Of a stretch of DNA of 64,000 nucleotides, positions 13,908-26,791 are shown piece by piece; the stretch's first letter is position 1; every line of letters starts with the position of its first letter. Position numbers and translations under genes: made by a program. The stretch is taken from assembly GCA_018907035.1 (NCBI GenBank), contig JACCIC010000138.1, forward strand, positions 819,001 to 883,000, written 5' to 3'. The notes under the pieces are model-generated. The model did no database searches and was not told the origin of the DNA. It saw only the letters and a program-made list of their open reading frames with translations. This DNA is from Sycobia sp. Sy_11. Its lineage: Eukaryota > Arthropoda > Insecta > Hymenoptera > Epichrysomallidae.

Positions 13908-16000
13908 GCTGGGCAAAAAAGCTCTTTCGAGAACTCAAAGTGACGGTCCGAAACTATCATCCGATTTGGTCGCAGGGCCTTATTAGCGCGTCCCCTTGTT
14001 AATTTTTTCATAGGTTCAAAATAAATGCCCAGGCGGGTGTTCAAATTTTTTGTGTTTTTTTTTTTTTTTTTTTTTTGTTATTTGTTTACTTAACGCGTGT
14101 CTTCGCGAGCCTGCTTTCGCTTTGAGCCGATTGTGCGCATTACGCGAGAACGACTGTTATTGAGCAGTAACAACTTGGATAAAAGGAAGGACTCTCATTA
14201 GTCGCAGCGGTGGTCGACTTAAGGCTCGTACCTCGTGTCTTTACTATCGCATCGAAACGGCTTCGACTGTTTCGAGTCACGCGCCCATTATACTCGTCAT
14301 TAGTTTCTGATAATACGTTCGGCTATTATTTGCTCGCACTTACGCTTCGAACGCACCGCCTCGCAAAAAGCAGTGTATCGCAAAAACTTAGATCGATCGT
14401 CGTAGCGCGGAATTATAGGATGGTTCGTTGAACAAGTCCGTAGTATGTTTTGTCAAATGAAACCGTGAATTTTGGTTTCATGAACAGAATAAGATATAGG
14501 GATTCGGTGTAAAAAAAATGACAATATTGACGCCTTTCTTCTTTTTCGATTTTTCCAAGGTACCTATGCTGGATTTTTTACCATTGCACGTAAAAAAGAT
14601 TGTGGGGAATTTATGCAAACTCGGTTTATTGACAAATGTCGCTAAAGCGATTCGAAATAATTACCGAGATATGGAGATACTGTGATCGTACATATTCTGA
14701 TTCTTTTCTTCTCATATATTCTTAAACAGTATATAGAAATTAATAAGATAACCTTTATAATACGTTTTTCATTCCGTTTGATCTTGCTCAAGCATTATCA
14801 GTGTTAGATTTTAATTCTCGCAATAGTCTTTATACTTAACATCAAATGATGAAAATACTTCAATATCTGACCGAGATAATTAAGTTCTTTTGTGTTGAAA
14901 GAAAGAATGTATGAAAAATAATATTAATTTAATTCGATGCATTAATGGTAATTTTTAAAAAATCGATAAGAACTGAAAAATCATAACGATTCAGACTTAA
15001 ATACAAACAATGAATGTACATGAAAATAATACTGTGATTTTTCTGACATATAAACTGAAATATTCATAGAATAATTATATTCCTGTCAGTATTGTATTGA
15101 TTTTATTATTTTCAAACATTAATTATATCCATAAGTATAAGCTTTGAATCGTAAGAATTTTTCATTCCTATTGAAATTTTAAAAATTACAAAATAATTCA
15201 TAGAATTCAAGGAAATATTATGTGTTATTTATTTGTCATACATTTGGATGCAAAAAAAATAGAATTTTTTAGTAGTACCATGTTCTATATGAGATTCAGT
15301 ATGCAGCTGAAAAATTTATTTATATAATTATTTATGAGACTGGATGATATGTTTAGGCATATTAAAAAAGTTTCTGTGAGTCGGAGTCTAATCCAGGAGC
15401 CAAATGTGTGGCTCTTTCCTCGTTAGTTTTTTTTTTTTTTTTGGTTTATTTAAATCCTCAGCTTCTAAATAAAATATTCAAATAAACATTTATAAAGAGT
15501 CTGGGAAATCTCTAGGAACTAAAAATTTTCTCAACAATTACACCGACAACTAAGTACGATTTTTCTCTAAAAGCTGTAGTTTTATTTTATAAAGCGTTTA
15601 AATCTGGTTTCGCGTGATTTTTCCAGTGATTTGAATTTCGCCCGAGCCACCTTAAACGAAAAAGGTAGAAAGAGAAAATCCACCAGGAAACGAATAAAGG
15701 GGCTATTTGACAAGAGTCCAAAGGTCGAAATTCAAAAAAAAAAAAAATCGTACGCATATCTAAGCGCGCGTTGGATACTGTACTATTGAAATGTTTAATA
15801 AAAAAAAAAAAAAAAAAAAATTGGGATCACTATATTTTATATATTAAAATCATTGAACATAGCCTCACGGCTCAAAAATCCAGTTAGTGATGCGAACAGA
15901 CTCCTCGACTTTCAGAAACTCGATCGATCTCTTGGATTTTCTTTCCTTGAATCCTTCACTTTTCCAGGCATTTCAGTACGCGTAATCCATTAAAATGTTA

Positions 16001-16548
16001 TCCACGTTCCTTGGCATCTCTCTTTCTCTCTCTCTCTCTCTTTTCTATCTCAAAACCAACGTCCTCATTTCGAGACTCCTGCCGTACATCCCGCGTATTT
16101 ATACATCTATATCCATTTTGCAAAGTCCCCTGGAATTATATGCGAAAAACACGGGGCGCGCGCGCGCGCGCTCGCGTCCAATACGAAAGGTTTCTCCTCT
16201 CGTTTCGAATGAATTTAACGGCACTGAGGAGGCGGGGAGAGGACGAATTGAATTTTTACGGCGGTTCCAGCTGCGGCCGCGGACCGCGCCTCGTTCTATA
16301 TATAAAGGGACGCGCGCTGGGTCTCGAGGTCGAGGGCTGGCTAAAACTCCCTTAAGATTCCTTTTATGCAAATGTCCCTCGCCTCGCGCGCACTCGCGCG
16401 CTCGCCTGTATATAGCCGAAGGATCGGCGGCGAGAAGAAAACGCGATAAACCCTCTCCGTCAGAGAAATGCATATCCAATATCAATTCGAAGAAGCGCGT
16501 CTTGCGCTCCGCTGAGAAAAGGGATGATAGAGGAGAGGCTGTCTAGTT

Positions 16549-16591
<43 letters not shown>

Positions 16592-16868
16592 GGTGGACAG
16601 AGAGGGGGCTGGGGTAGGGATGCGCTTATAATGGCCCGCGTAAGGAGCAGCGGAAGGAGGTGCGCGACGGAAGTGCCGTGCACAGCGCCCTTCGAGAGAT
16701 TGGATGCACGCCCCTCTGGCCTTATACCGCTCTCTCTCTCTCACTCTCTCAACTCCTCTTCCCAACCCCCCTCCATTTTCTCTCTTCGTGCGGAACCTTG
16801 GGCTCGTTTTGTAAATTCCCTCTCTTTCTCTATCTCTCTTTCATTCGCAACCCCTTTTATACATACAA

Positions 16869-16922
<54 letters not shown>

Positions 16923-17381
16923 GCTCAATTTCACCGCGTTATGAGAAAGAGAGAGGGGTCTGTAGTATAAGCAAAACCGACACCGCGAGAAACGAGAGAG
17001 CGGAGCGAGCGCCGCCGCTGAACGCACGCGCTGGGGGGGGGGAGACGAGCTCTTCTCAAAAGCATCAAAAGACATCTCTCTGCCCCCGCCCGCGCTCGCC
17101 CGATGTTTTTTCGGAATTACACAGATAAGCGCAGCCACCCGACGTCGGTATCTCTCGCGTGCCTCCCACGCCGATGTAGCGCTGCGCTGCTGCGAGAAAC
17201 CGCGCGGATTTGAATTGTAGACGGCGAGGGACGTCGAGAGGGGCAGAAAAGCAGACGGAGATACGGAAGCCTCGCGCTCCTTGAGTTTATGGTATGTGTA
17301 TAAAAGGATTGGGGAACGGTGCTCGGGGGCGGGGCGGGGGGAGTGCGAGCTCGCGGAAATGAAGGAAATATTTGCAACCAA

Positions 17382-17443
<62 letters not shown>

Positions 17444-18649
17444 TTAGACAGTAAGGGAAAACGAGATAAAAGACAGCTGAATTCGCCCGGCATCTGGGTT
17501 CGGTTGGCGCGAGGGGCTCAGGTGAAACTGGAAATGAAGGATTATGCGTGGAATAGAGGGGGAATCCTCCTGTATCTTGACTATAGAAATAATACGCATT
17601 TTTCCCCTCGAATTTTCGTAAACATAACATATAACTGTATGCTTCTTACTCATATTTGTTACACGTGCTAATAAAAGTTGTCTGAAAGAATTCTGAAACA
17701 AGAATCGCATTTTTATGACACTATGTAAGTCATATTTTTTCCAAAAAAAAACCTTTTTCACATAATGAACAATTATTCCATAGTGATTGAGCAAGGCTTG
17801 GATGAGTTTAAATATTCTGTTCTAAAAATAAACTTGGAATGATCCGTAATAATCCCAATTTAACTTTTCGAATTGAGGTAAAAAAAAATATAAAAAATAA
17901 TATTCATTAAGAATATAAAGGTATTCCAAAAAAAATATTAATTTCGTTATAATTTACATGTAAAGTGATATCTATACTTTTCACCTTTCTGAATTATTCC
18001 AATTCTTTATGGTGCAGTATAAAGACTATTTCTCGTTTTTATCAAAAAAATATCAATATTCGAGCTTTTAGTGAATTCTCATTAAAGTTAAATCTCTAAA
18101 TATTCGGGGCAAGAAAAGATTTAATTGGCATTCCATTTACTTTCATGCTTTTTTTTTTTTATTTCTATACTATTTTTAAAGCCTAGCTTGAATTAACTAA
18201 TATCGCAAATGACGCTATCTTCTTCGAATCGAAATTTTCTGAATTTTTTAAACTTCAATTTTCTCTTTTTTCGCTTCATCCCCCACTATGGCTCGGCTCG
18301 ACCTCGCTGTTCGCTTCCCTCCGCCGTGCATCTCATTTTTCCGTCGATTCTCTATGCACGCGAACCAGAAACTGAGCAACCCTTTACCAAACGAGAAATG
18401 TATCAATTACAACGTCATTGATGAAAATGATAAATCAAATTTAATCAAATAGATCATTTGATGTCGGTCTAATTAAAAAGAAAAACTAATTAAATTTTCC
18501 TCGATTTTGAAACCCGAAGTTCCGCGCACGCGCGGCCCGACGATGTCTGCTCGATTTTTCAAAAAAAAAAAAAATAAATAACCATCTCATTTTACAATGA
18601 CATTTAATGAAGTTACGCCTTAAAAGTTCTAACGTAATTACCTCGCGCG

Positions 18650-18708
<59 letters not shown>

Positions 18709-18893
18709 CGTTGCGCCGTGTTCGATCGATAGACCCAGACGCTCCGATTCTTTCTCCATCTTCCTTGAAACTATACCATGAAAACTTCTCTAAATGTTTT
18801 ACAAGGAACCTCTCAATCATCCTACAAATTTGCGCCCAATATATAAATCTATATATTTGTCAAAGCTCATCGTGAACGAGCTCTGTATAGATG

Positions 18894-18985
<92 letters not shown>

Positions 18986-20121
18986 TAGCGGAGTTGAACC
19001 AGCGCGAAACTCGACCGGTCGCGGCGGATTATCGCGAGGAATTTTTCATTTTATCCGATACACACAGGATGCACCAACACGAGCAATCCGTATTATTTGC
19101 GGGAAAACATCGGGGCAGCAGCAAGACGCCGCTTCTCCCATCAAATTTTCAGCGACATCGATCCGAGGAACAGGGGCCAGGGGAAAGCGGGTAACGGGGG
19201 CAGCGGATTTCGTGAGTGATTGACTAACAAATAAATAAGCGGCGTGGGAGGATGGTGGGAGGGGCTGAGGAGAAAAACGGAATATAGCTTTTGGGGCTCA
19301 TACTTTTGCGGGACCGAACGTGCGGTTTTCAATTTAATTGACTGGCCGTGTAGCATTTCAAAGTTATAAATAAATCGGAAAAATGCTCGGTTCGTCGTTC
19401 TCTATTCGATTTATTATTCATTCTAGATTAAAGGCTGCATATTTTTAAACTTTCGTATATTATGACAGTTGTGATTAAATAAAATAATCAACGTATTCAC
19501 TCGTACTCAGACATACCTGTTTTATATAATTAAAAAGGAAATTATACAAACGATATCATAATGTAAAGTATAAAATTACTAATAATGTTATATAAGCGGC
19601 GTTTCGTATTTTTGCATATTTAAACATAATTTATAATATTCAATTAGTCGAATGAGGTTCCAATGATTTTAATGACACATTTTCTTAAGGTATTAAATAA
19701 AAATTATTTTACACGATCATACTTATAAATTTATTTTTTTTTTACAGAACTTATAATTCTTATCAAATTTTACAATAAAAATAAAAAGTTGTAGAAAAAG
19801 TGTGCAAATAAAATTTTTGTTTTCAAAGACTATTGGAATGACGTTCTATTATACCACATATATACATATATTCGAGTATTGTCGTAAGTAGCGTTCGAGT
19901 AATTAATAAGTAACCCAGAAATATTTTGATGTAACTTGAGCATGAAATGCGTTGAATGCGTTGAATGTAACCAAGCGTTCGCCACCACGTGATTCCAAAA
20001 TTCGTAGTGAAAAACACCTCGGGCGGGTGTTAAGACAAAGGAATGGAAGCCGCCTTTTCGAATCATTGTATTTTCATTGCCAATGATGGCTACACTATTT
20101 GTAGATACGGTTTCGTATCTG

Positions 20122-20179
<58 letters not shown>

Positions 20180-20296
20180 GTCGTTTACATCGACAGCGCT
20201 CTTCTTATTACGAGAAAATCCCAAATCAACGCATAGCGCGCGGTCGGTCGCGCGCGCAACACAACGTCACATCCCCGAGCACACATTCGAAATTCC

Positions 20297-20340
<44 letters not shown>

Positions 20341-21170
20341 TTTCTTCCTTTATCGATCTTCCTTTATCAATTCGGTAGTTGCGCTTTGCAAAAAGCGATT
20401 ATAAATTTACAGCGCACTTCCGACCATTGAGAAAATTTAAAAAAATAAAAAAAGAAGAAAAAACCAGTCATTGCCTCGACAAAAATTTTTTCCGATCCGA
20501 TGATCGTAACACAAAAACATCGTCAGCAAATCGAGGTAAAGAAAAATCGTACCTTTTTACGCTCACAAAAAATTCTTAAACTGTTTCGTGTATTTTTCAT
20601 ACCGTTTCAATGGGTCAATAATTTTCACAATTAATTGAAATTTTATCCATCGTTTCTATATTTTTTTTCTTAAAACGATCATAGCTAAATTATCGAAAGA
20701 GAAATGGAAAGATCCCGAAAAAATCGAAGTTTTATCCGCGGACTTTTATTGATGCAGATACATTTTTAAACATTTATACGCTAATGAATATGATTATAGA
20801 ATTGTGAAGAATTTATATTTTCCAGAATATTTTCCGCGAGTATTTGCTTTATAACTCGAATAATTTTGATTGGATTTTTTAAATAACATATAAAGCCGAA
20901 AGAAGTATATAAACACTGATTGAAAGACGCAAATTAATTGGGATTCCAGGGGAAAAAGTATTCTTATTCACGTGGTGTTGAAAGTATAAAGATTAATCGA
21001 AAAACATTACTAAACTATATTTTAAAAAAAGAAAATTCTTTTTCTCATATAAGGAACTATTAAATCACTCACTTGTTAAAAATACATCTGCGTAAAAATA
21101 GTCTCCGCCCATAAATTTTAGATTTTTTATGATTTTTCTGTTTTCGACTGGCGTATTTTACTTATGACGA

Positions 21171-21213
<43 letters not shown>

Positions 21214-21486
21214 AGCGATTGAAGAAATATAAAAAAGTATGTGAAACAGATTAAAAAAATTTTTATCAACATTTTCTCCCTGCTTTAATTTGCTTGTAGT
21301 TTTGCTATAACTATGATCCACAGAACGGAAGAAACTTCAGCTGATAAACTGACTTCTTTAAAATGAATTTCGAATAATTATTGTAGAGAACAGTATATAC
21401 ATGTAATACCCAATCGGGCCGAAAGATTCAAATAAAAGAAAAGAATAATAATAGTAATAATAAAAGAAAGAAAACCAGAATCATAC
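16001..21486. other. Repeat-rich non-coding DNA (Phlpp intron 4, proximal part)
   Basis: 16.1-17.4 kb is GC-rich with CpG clusters, interrupted by TA arrays at 16553-16589, 16881-16920 and 17383-17437. Further arrays lie at 18652-18703, 18900-18981, 20128-20176 and 21180-21211, with CT at 20301-20336. 17.6-18.6, 19.35-20.0 and 20.4-21.4 kb are AT-rich without features. Leucine-rich-repeat exons were sought here because they should follow exon 4; no frame shows the LxxLxLxxN pattern. Confidence 0.6.
18900..18981. repeat. (TA)n array, about 80 bp
   Basis: Pure TA apart from one GA break near 18940. Among the longest TA stretches in the window. Confidence 0.97.
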
Positions 21487-21737
21487 CTCTTTCAGCCAGC
21501 CGCGCCAGAGCTCCCTGTCCCACGGATGATGGAAGCCGATGTACAGATGACGGGTCTCGGGCCGCCTCGACGTCTCTTCCCCGTCCTCCTGCTGCTGCTG
21601 CTGCTGCTGCTGGCCCCCGGTCGTCCTCGCCGGGAATCCCGTGACCCTGAGCACCAGTCGGCCGAGGCGCGACGGCGCGCAACAGACCGAGCCGCCGCCG
21701 CTCAGCTCCATCCACTCGGGCCGGGACTCCGAGCAGG
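21487..21737 (-). CDS. Phlpp: Phlpp coding exon 4: C-terminal half of PH domain with polyQ insert
   Basis: This exon has 251 nt and follows a pyrimidine-rich acceptor (TTTTTTTTCCCGCGCGCAG). It completes the alanine codon of exon 3 and ends in phase 0 at AAAGAG|GTATGA. It encodes residues 510-592. Strand-like segments are RPEWMELSGG, RLGRLVLRVTG and RHLYIGFHH. The closing helix is DRELWRGWLKE, with the characteristic PH tryptophan near residue 586. Between the last strands sits a loop of about 27 residues with eight glutamines (551-558, all CAG) followed by EDGEE; vertebrate PHLPP has a short loop there. In the family the next exon would start the leucine-rich repeats, but no LRR exon was found downstream in the window. 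Confidence 0.9.
21589..21612 (-). repeat. (CAG)8 coding repeat in the PH domain
   Basis: Eight pure CAG codons on the minus strand encode Q551-Q558 of Phlpp, in a loop before the penultimate PH strand. The tract is pure, so it is likely to vary in length. Confidence 0.9.
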
Positions 21738-21828
21738 CTGCGCGCGGGAAAAAAAATCGGACACTATCGTCAAGGGTCGATCGTCTCGTTTTGTCGCGGA
21801 CAAATCTGTCCAGGGAAAGCTCTCAGCG

Positions 21829-21885
<57 letters not shown>

Positions 21886-22247
21886 TTCGCTCGCCCAGTG
21901 AAATCGAAAAATGATCGTCGCACAGTCCTAGTCTTCTGCGTTTCGTCGCGCAAAAGAAGAAAAAAATGTTCGCGAAGTAGAGGCGTGGTGTGCGCGGTTG
22001 CACTGTCTCTCGATTCCATTTCCACGAAACGAACGATCTTCGTGCTCGTTGAAAAACGCGTCTAACCTCGGCCCCGTTCGCTTGTAAAATAAACGATGAA
22101 AATAGGCTAAAAATTAATCGCGGTCTTTTAGTGCAGTTGCAGGCCGGGTATTAAACGTAATAAAAAGAAACATTGACAATCGAACTTGTCAAGCCCACCG
22201 AAATGGATAAAATCCTGATATATTTTTGAAGCGCAATTTATATGCTC

Positions 22248-22294
<47 letters not shown>

Positions 22295-24312
22295 CTTCAT
22301 ATACGAAACGGGATAGATCGTTGCTCGTAGAAATATTATGACGCATTTGTCATATGCTTTCTAAAGCGAATATACATTTATCGTAGGTAAGTGTTCACTT
22401 TTTTGAATTTTGTAGATGCATTCGCGTGAGACAAGTATGAAATTTGCTTGTCACCTTACCAAATGAATTAGAGCTGATGAGAATGTTTGAAAATGTACTT
22501 GTAATAATTAAAGAATTGCAAATCGAAGGAATTGAAAACTGTCGCTGTCTCATTAAGTACGTATGAATGAAGCAGGTGAAATTATTAATGAAATAGATCA
22601 CGATCTATTGAGTAAAATCACCGTCGAGGACATTCGCCTGAACGTTGAGTTTATGAATTGAAATCAGAGCCTGGCATTAAGAAATCAGGATGGTTATTTC
22701 GAGACAATATTCGAAAAATGCAGGTCGCCACCTGGTGACCGATAGCAGAAATGTGACAGAGCGCTGAAATTCTTGAAAAAAACAGGGTAACGAAAATATT
22801 CGCTTAAAATTTGTAATATTCTTTTTATCAGATTCACATATTAAAGTTTTAAACATTATATAGAATTGCATTTATACTTATAGATTGATCATTGACGTTA
22901 TGCGCACGTATCCAAAGGGATGAAATTTTACCCGCTCGAATCTCAGACAGAATATATAGTTTCGTAGTCTTAACGGCTGTCAAAAAGGCATTTTCACGCA
23001 TTAAGTATACATAGTGATCGCAAGAAGCGCCGGAGACGGAGGGAGATATTGGAGAGCGCGAGGCTGCGCCTGTTTTTAACGAGCGGTAACGCGCGCTTTT
23101 TACGAGACGGCCCCTCGGACGGTCTTCTGACGTCCGTTGCTTTTCTGGATGGGAAAAAGGGGGAGGGGGAGATGGCAAATTTCGCGCCTTTCATCCCCGA
23201 GAACGCATTCGCCGCTTAATTAAGAATCGCCGCGACCGGCGTATGGCGCAGGTGGCCGGGTGGAGGGATCGAGCGCGGGGCCGTCGCCACCGCCGCACCG
23301 CAACGTCGCCGCGGCTCGGAAAACTAATTTTCCCTTTAATCGGGTCGATGGCGCATAAGTCCTCGGACGGCCGGCCACCGGCTTGCTTTTTATTAAGGGT
23401 ATAAAGTCGTGTTATAAACGTGAGTCTCCCCCGACCCCGACCCCGCGGGCCAGCTTGCGCGGCGAGATTTTTGCAAGGTCCTTGGACGCATCTCGGCGCG
23501 AGAGGCGGCAATGACGATTGTGTCACAGAAGACGAGCTCGCGATAAAATCGAATCGTTGCGATGCGATGGTTAATGGTTAATTTAAAAAATTCAGAAATC
23601 GCCACTGATTTTATACAGACGCGAACGTACACTGGCTCCTATTATCGCTTCCCCTTGGATAAAGACTTTTCGAATGAGGAACGGTATACGTTTCTTTCTT
23701 TTTTTTTTTATCGATCCACGTTAGTTTGAAATGTCCTCGGGCCAGGATAAAGGATAAAGGATTAACCGTTCCAATCTAGTCTCGACCAAAAGGGGGGGGG
23801 GAACTTATTGAACTTTTATTTAGACATGAAAGTTTCTCCACTTTTAGAATCCACTATTAAGAGCTGAGGTTTTTATATTTGTAAAAAAAAAATGAAAAGA
23901 ATCGATTGGACCTTTGCATAGGATAATTGTTATACTCCGTTGGTTCGTTTCAGTTTTCTAATTTCATATAATCAAGAAGAAACGTAAGCGGAGCTTTTAT
24001 TCTCAATTTTTTTTTGCGATATGTAAATTTACTTTTTTTATTGATGTTTTACAATAATAGTAGTATGCATAAGAATCAGAGTATGGTGAAAAATGGTGGA
24101 AAAATTTGCACAAAGTTAATCTCTTCAAGTGTGTATAAATAATTACTGATATTATTAAGAAACACTACTCTAACGTAGTTGTTCTTCTGCCTCGACCGGT
24201 GTAAAAGAGAATATATAATTTAGGTTAATATTGTTCGACGATCAAACAAGCCACTAATTACTGACGATGGCTTAGACATGTGTCCCGCTTTATCGTCGAT
24301 CGATATAATCTA

Positions 24313-24315
<3 letters not shown>

Positions 24316-24387
<72 letters not shown>
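24316..24387. repeat. (CT)36 microsatellite in Phlpp intron 3
   Basis: 72 bp of pure CT on the plus strand, so GA on the sense strand of Phlpp. One of the two longest CT tracts in the window. Confidence 0.97.
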
Positions 24388-24389
<2 letters not shown>

Positions 24390-24398
24390 TTGCTCGGT

Positions 24399-24563
24399 CG
24401 AACGTGAATAAAAACTTTGCCGAAGGAATTTTTCTTACCATTACGAGTTGTCATAATACACTGCCGCAAAATACTTTGAAGCGGCCTGCACCAGGCTGAA
24501 CGTGAATAAAAACTTTGCTGAGAGCGCTTTTCTTATACCGTTATAAGTTGTTACTGTCTACTG
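24399..24563. repeat. Diverged direct repeat, copies 98 bp apart
   Basis: The copies start at 24399 and 24497. They share AACGTGAATAAAAACTTTGC, followed by a diverged TTTTTCTTA-x-CCATTA-like stretch and an A-GTTGT motif. It lies directly beside the CT tract. Confidence 0.8.
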
Positions 24564-24926
24564 ATTTTAGTTTTCATAAATATTCTCATACACCCGTATG
24601 ATTTTTATAGGGTTGTAAGGATCCTTTATGATACCAAAGTGTCGTTCGCGTTTGGCCAACGGGAAGCTATCGTATTCAGAATTTGAAAAGTCGTTTTAAA
24701 TTTCGGCTTGTCTATTAACTCTCTTCAAAGCGCGTAAATATGCTTTGGAAAATGTATCTTATTAAAAATATTTACTATTATATTGATTCAATATTGCGTA
24801 TGTAGAAAAAATGTAGATGTGATTTAAAAAAAAAAAAAATCACGTTAAATTCTATTCTATACAGATATAAATATTATTTAATCGCCTTAACTGCCATGGG
24901 AATATGCAATAATTAAACTTTTCTTA

Positions 24927-24981
<55 letters not shown>

Positions 24982-25168
24982 CTCTCGGTTTCTTAACCGG
25001 CCGTCGTATTTTATTGCACGACTTGTAAAGACCGCCGCGCGCATCCCCCGCCGCGCACTCTTGTAATTTTACTCGAACATAATCGTTGAGTGCCGTCGAT
25101 AAAAGTTTTATGCTAGGGGCAAAGGCGATAAAAGCGCGTCCGCGCACGCTAGCTATATATATATATAT

Positions 25169-25200
<32 letters not shown>

Positions 25201-25350
25201 GAGAGAAAGAGAGAGAGAGAGAGTTAACCACGTATTCGTGCGAAAATCAAAAGATACAATCCCAAGCGAGCGTAAAGTATATATGTACAAGGGTGGTATT
25301 ATCTACTTCGCGCTGTTTGGATAATGCATACATATATATATATGCATACA

Positions 25351-25390
<40 letters not shown>

Positions 25391-25533
25391 TAACTTTTGC
25401 AAAGGGAGGGTATCAATCAATGCCACGCGCGTCCGCGGGAGCTTCTGACAGCGCGCGCAAAGATACATAGACACGCGCTCTGTTCGGGGAATGAAAATTG
25501 ATGACGGACTTTGCCATACACACACACACATAC

Positions 25534-25582
<49 letters not shown>

Positions 25583-26360
25583 TATATGTATATATACACG
25601 TACGTATATATACTTCGGGATCTTTCTCCAAGCAAAAATGTCGAGCGCGGCATTTGCACCGAAACAAAATATCGAGCGGGAATGAAGAAGAAAAAAAGCA
25701 AAGAAGAAGAAGAGGAAGAAAACTTGCATAAGGTCAAGCTCGCAATACACACCATGCATCTAGCCAATCTATGCAACGCCGGATGAAACTCCCATAGCGG
25801 CGGGGCGGAAGCTTCTAAATCAAATCAAATTCTCCGCCGAGCGTGAAATTTCCTATCGCCCTGTATAAATCTTCGTCCAGGTAAGCATCGGATAAAAGAA
25901 CTGAGAGAGAGAGAAAGAGGGAGAGAGAGAGGGAGGGAGAGAGAGATAGGGAGAGATACAGCTACCCCCTTCCGTCAGGGGTGAATGATAATACATGTGG
26001 TGGCGGGCGCGCACGCGGAATTTATCGGGCTATGCGTGGATTTCGCCGCGCGTAATCGACGATACAACTCAGCGATCTCGGATTACAAAGGAACAGCGGG
26101 AACACAAAAAAAAAAAATAGAAAAATCGAGCGGCCACGTACAGACCCGAAAAAAGAAAGAAGAAAACGCGTGTATATAGCCGAAAGTGGGCTTTTCAATT
26201 TGCGCTGGAGCCACCCCCCCCCTACACCTACCCGCGACATCCCGTATTCGGCGAGTGGTTTTTTAAACTTAAACGAAAAAAACAAAACAAATAAAACTAA
26301 AGGACAGAGTAAAAAAGCCGAAAAGCCACGCACGTCGTGTACACATATATAGACATATAA

Positions 26361-26382
26361 ATATATATATATATATATATAC
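26361..26382. repeat. Short (TA)n array abutting the exon 3 donor
   Basis: This TA run starts at the first intron bases after Phlpp exon 3 and so supplies the donor positions +2 onward. Confidence 0.95.
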
Positions 26383-26517
26383 CTGGATAAAGGAAGAGCC
26401 TGGAGCCGAGGATGGCTAACGCCCGCTTTTTCCATTGCGGGAAGACTAATCCCTTCAGCACGAGGGCGAAGCCGCATCTGCTGTGGCCGCGGAGCTCTTC
26501 CAGCGGCGCGGACGGTC
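26383..26517 (-). CDS. Phlpp: Phlpp coding exon 3: N-terminal half of PH domain
   Basis: This exon has 135 nt and follows a strong acceptor with an eleven-T tract (TTTGCACTTTCCGCAG). It takes two bases to finish the glycine codon from exon 2 and ends with one base of an alanine codon. The peptide includes CGFALVLKGLVFPQWKK followed by RALAILGSRLFLYP. That is a PH-domain start: a short strand, K-x-(6)-W-K-(K/x)-R, then a hydrophobic strand, as in PHLPP where the PH domain follows RA directly. The donor is CCAG|GTATAT, and the intron from base +1 is a TA microsatellite about 22 bp long, which is unusual. The donor lacks the usual G at +5. Confidence 0.92.
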
Positions 26518-26609
26518 CTGCGGAAAGTGCAAAAAAAAAAAGAATTTTAAATAAATTTTTAATATACTTACGTGTATATGTGTATAATATAATGCACGCG
26601 CGACTGTAA

Positions 26610-26652
<43 letters not shown>

Positions 26653-26737
26653 TAAAGCCAGTGAGAGATTTGGCCGCTTATCGTTGCATGCATATACAAT
26701 TGTAAAAATGTTACATCTCGCTTACGAAAGCCATGGC

Positions 26738-26791
<54 letters not shown>

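Larger units (their letters stand above)
9861..16000. other. Mostly AT-rich non-coding DNA (Phlpp intron 4)
   Basis: No exon was recognised. It holds a CATA tetranucleotide array running into TA (10754-10849), CT at 11158-11198, GT at 11344-11382, a TA array at 13851-13905 and several poly-A or poly-T runs (14048-14076, 15425-15442, 15798-15820). Moderately GC-rich stretches at 10900-11060, 12400-12800, 13140-13830 and 14090-14420 have no open frame with a recognisable domain. 14430-15980 is uniformly AT-rich. Confidence 0.6.
21738..26382 (-). other. Phlpp: Phlpp intron 3
   Basis: This intron of 4,645 bp lies between the two halves of the PH domain. It starts GTATAT at 26382 inside a TA microsatellite and ends CGCGCAG at 21738. 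It contains TA arrays at 21831-21880, 22253-22292, 24932-24978, 25154-25200, 25355-25388 and 25535-25587, a CT tract of about 72 bp at 24316-24387, a diverged 98-bp-spaced direct repeat at 24399-24563, and a unique GC-richer block at about 23000-23660. Confidence 0.85.

Noticed and set aside
17444..17794. Minus-strand frames next to the TA array at 17.4 kb, including one of 257 codons at 16857-17630
   Set aside because: Their length comes from reading through TA arrays as YIYIYI. The non-repeat parts show no domain.
16100..21480. Leucine-rich-repeat or PP2C exons of Phlpp downstream of exon 4
   Set aside because: These were expected on the minus strand but no LxxLxLxxN series or PP2C DG-D motif was found. 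Very short exons may have escaped notice.
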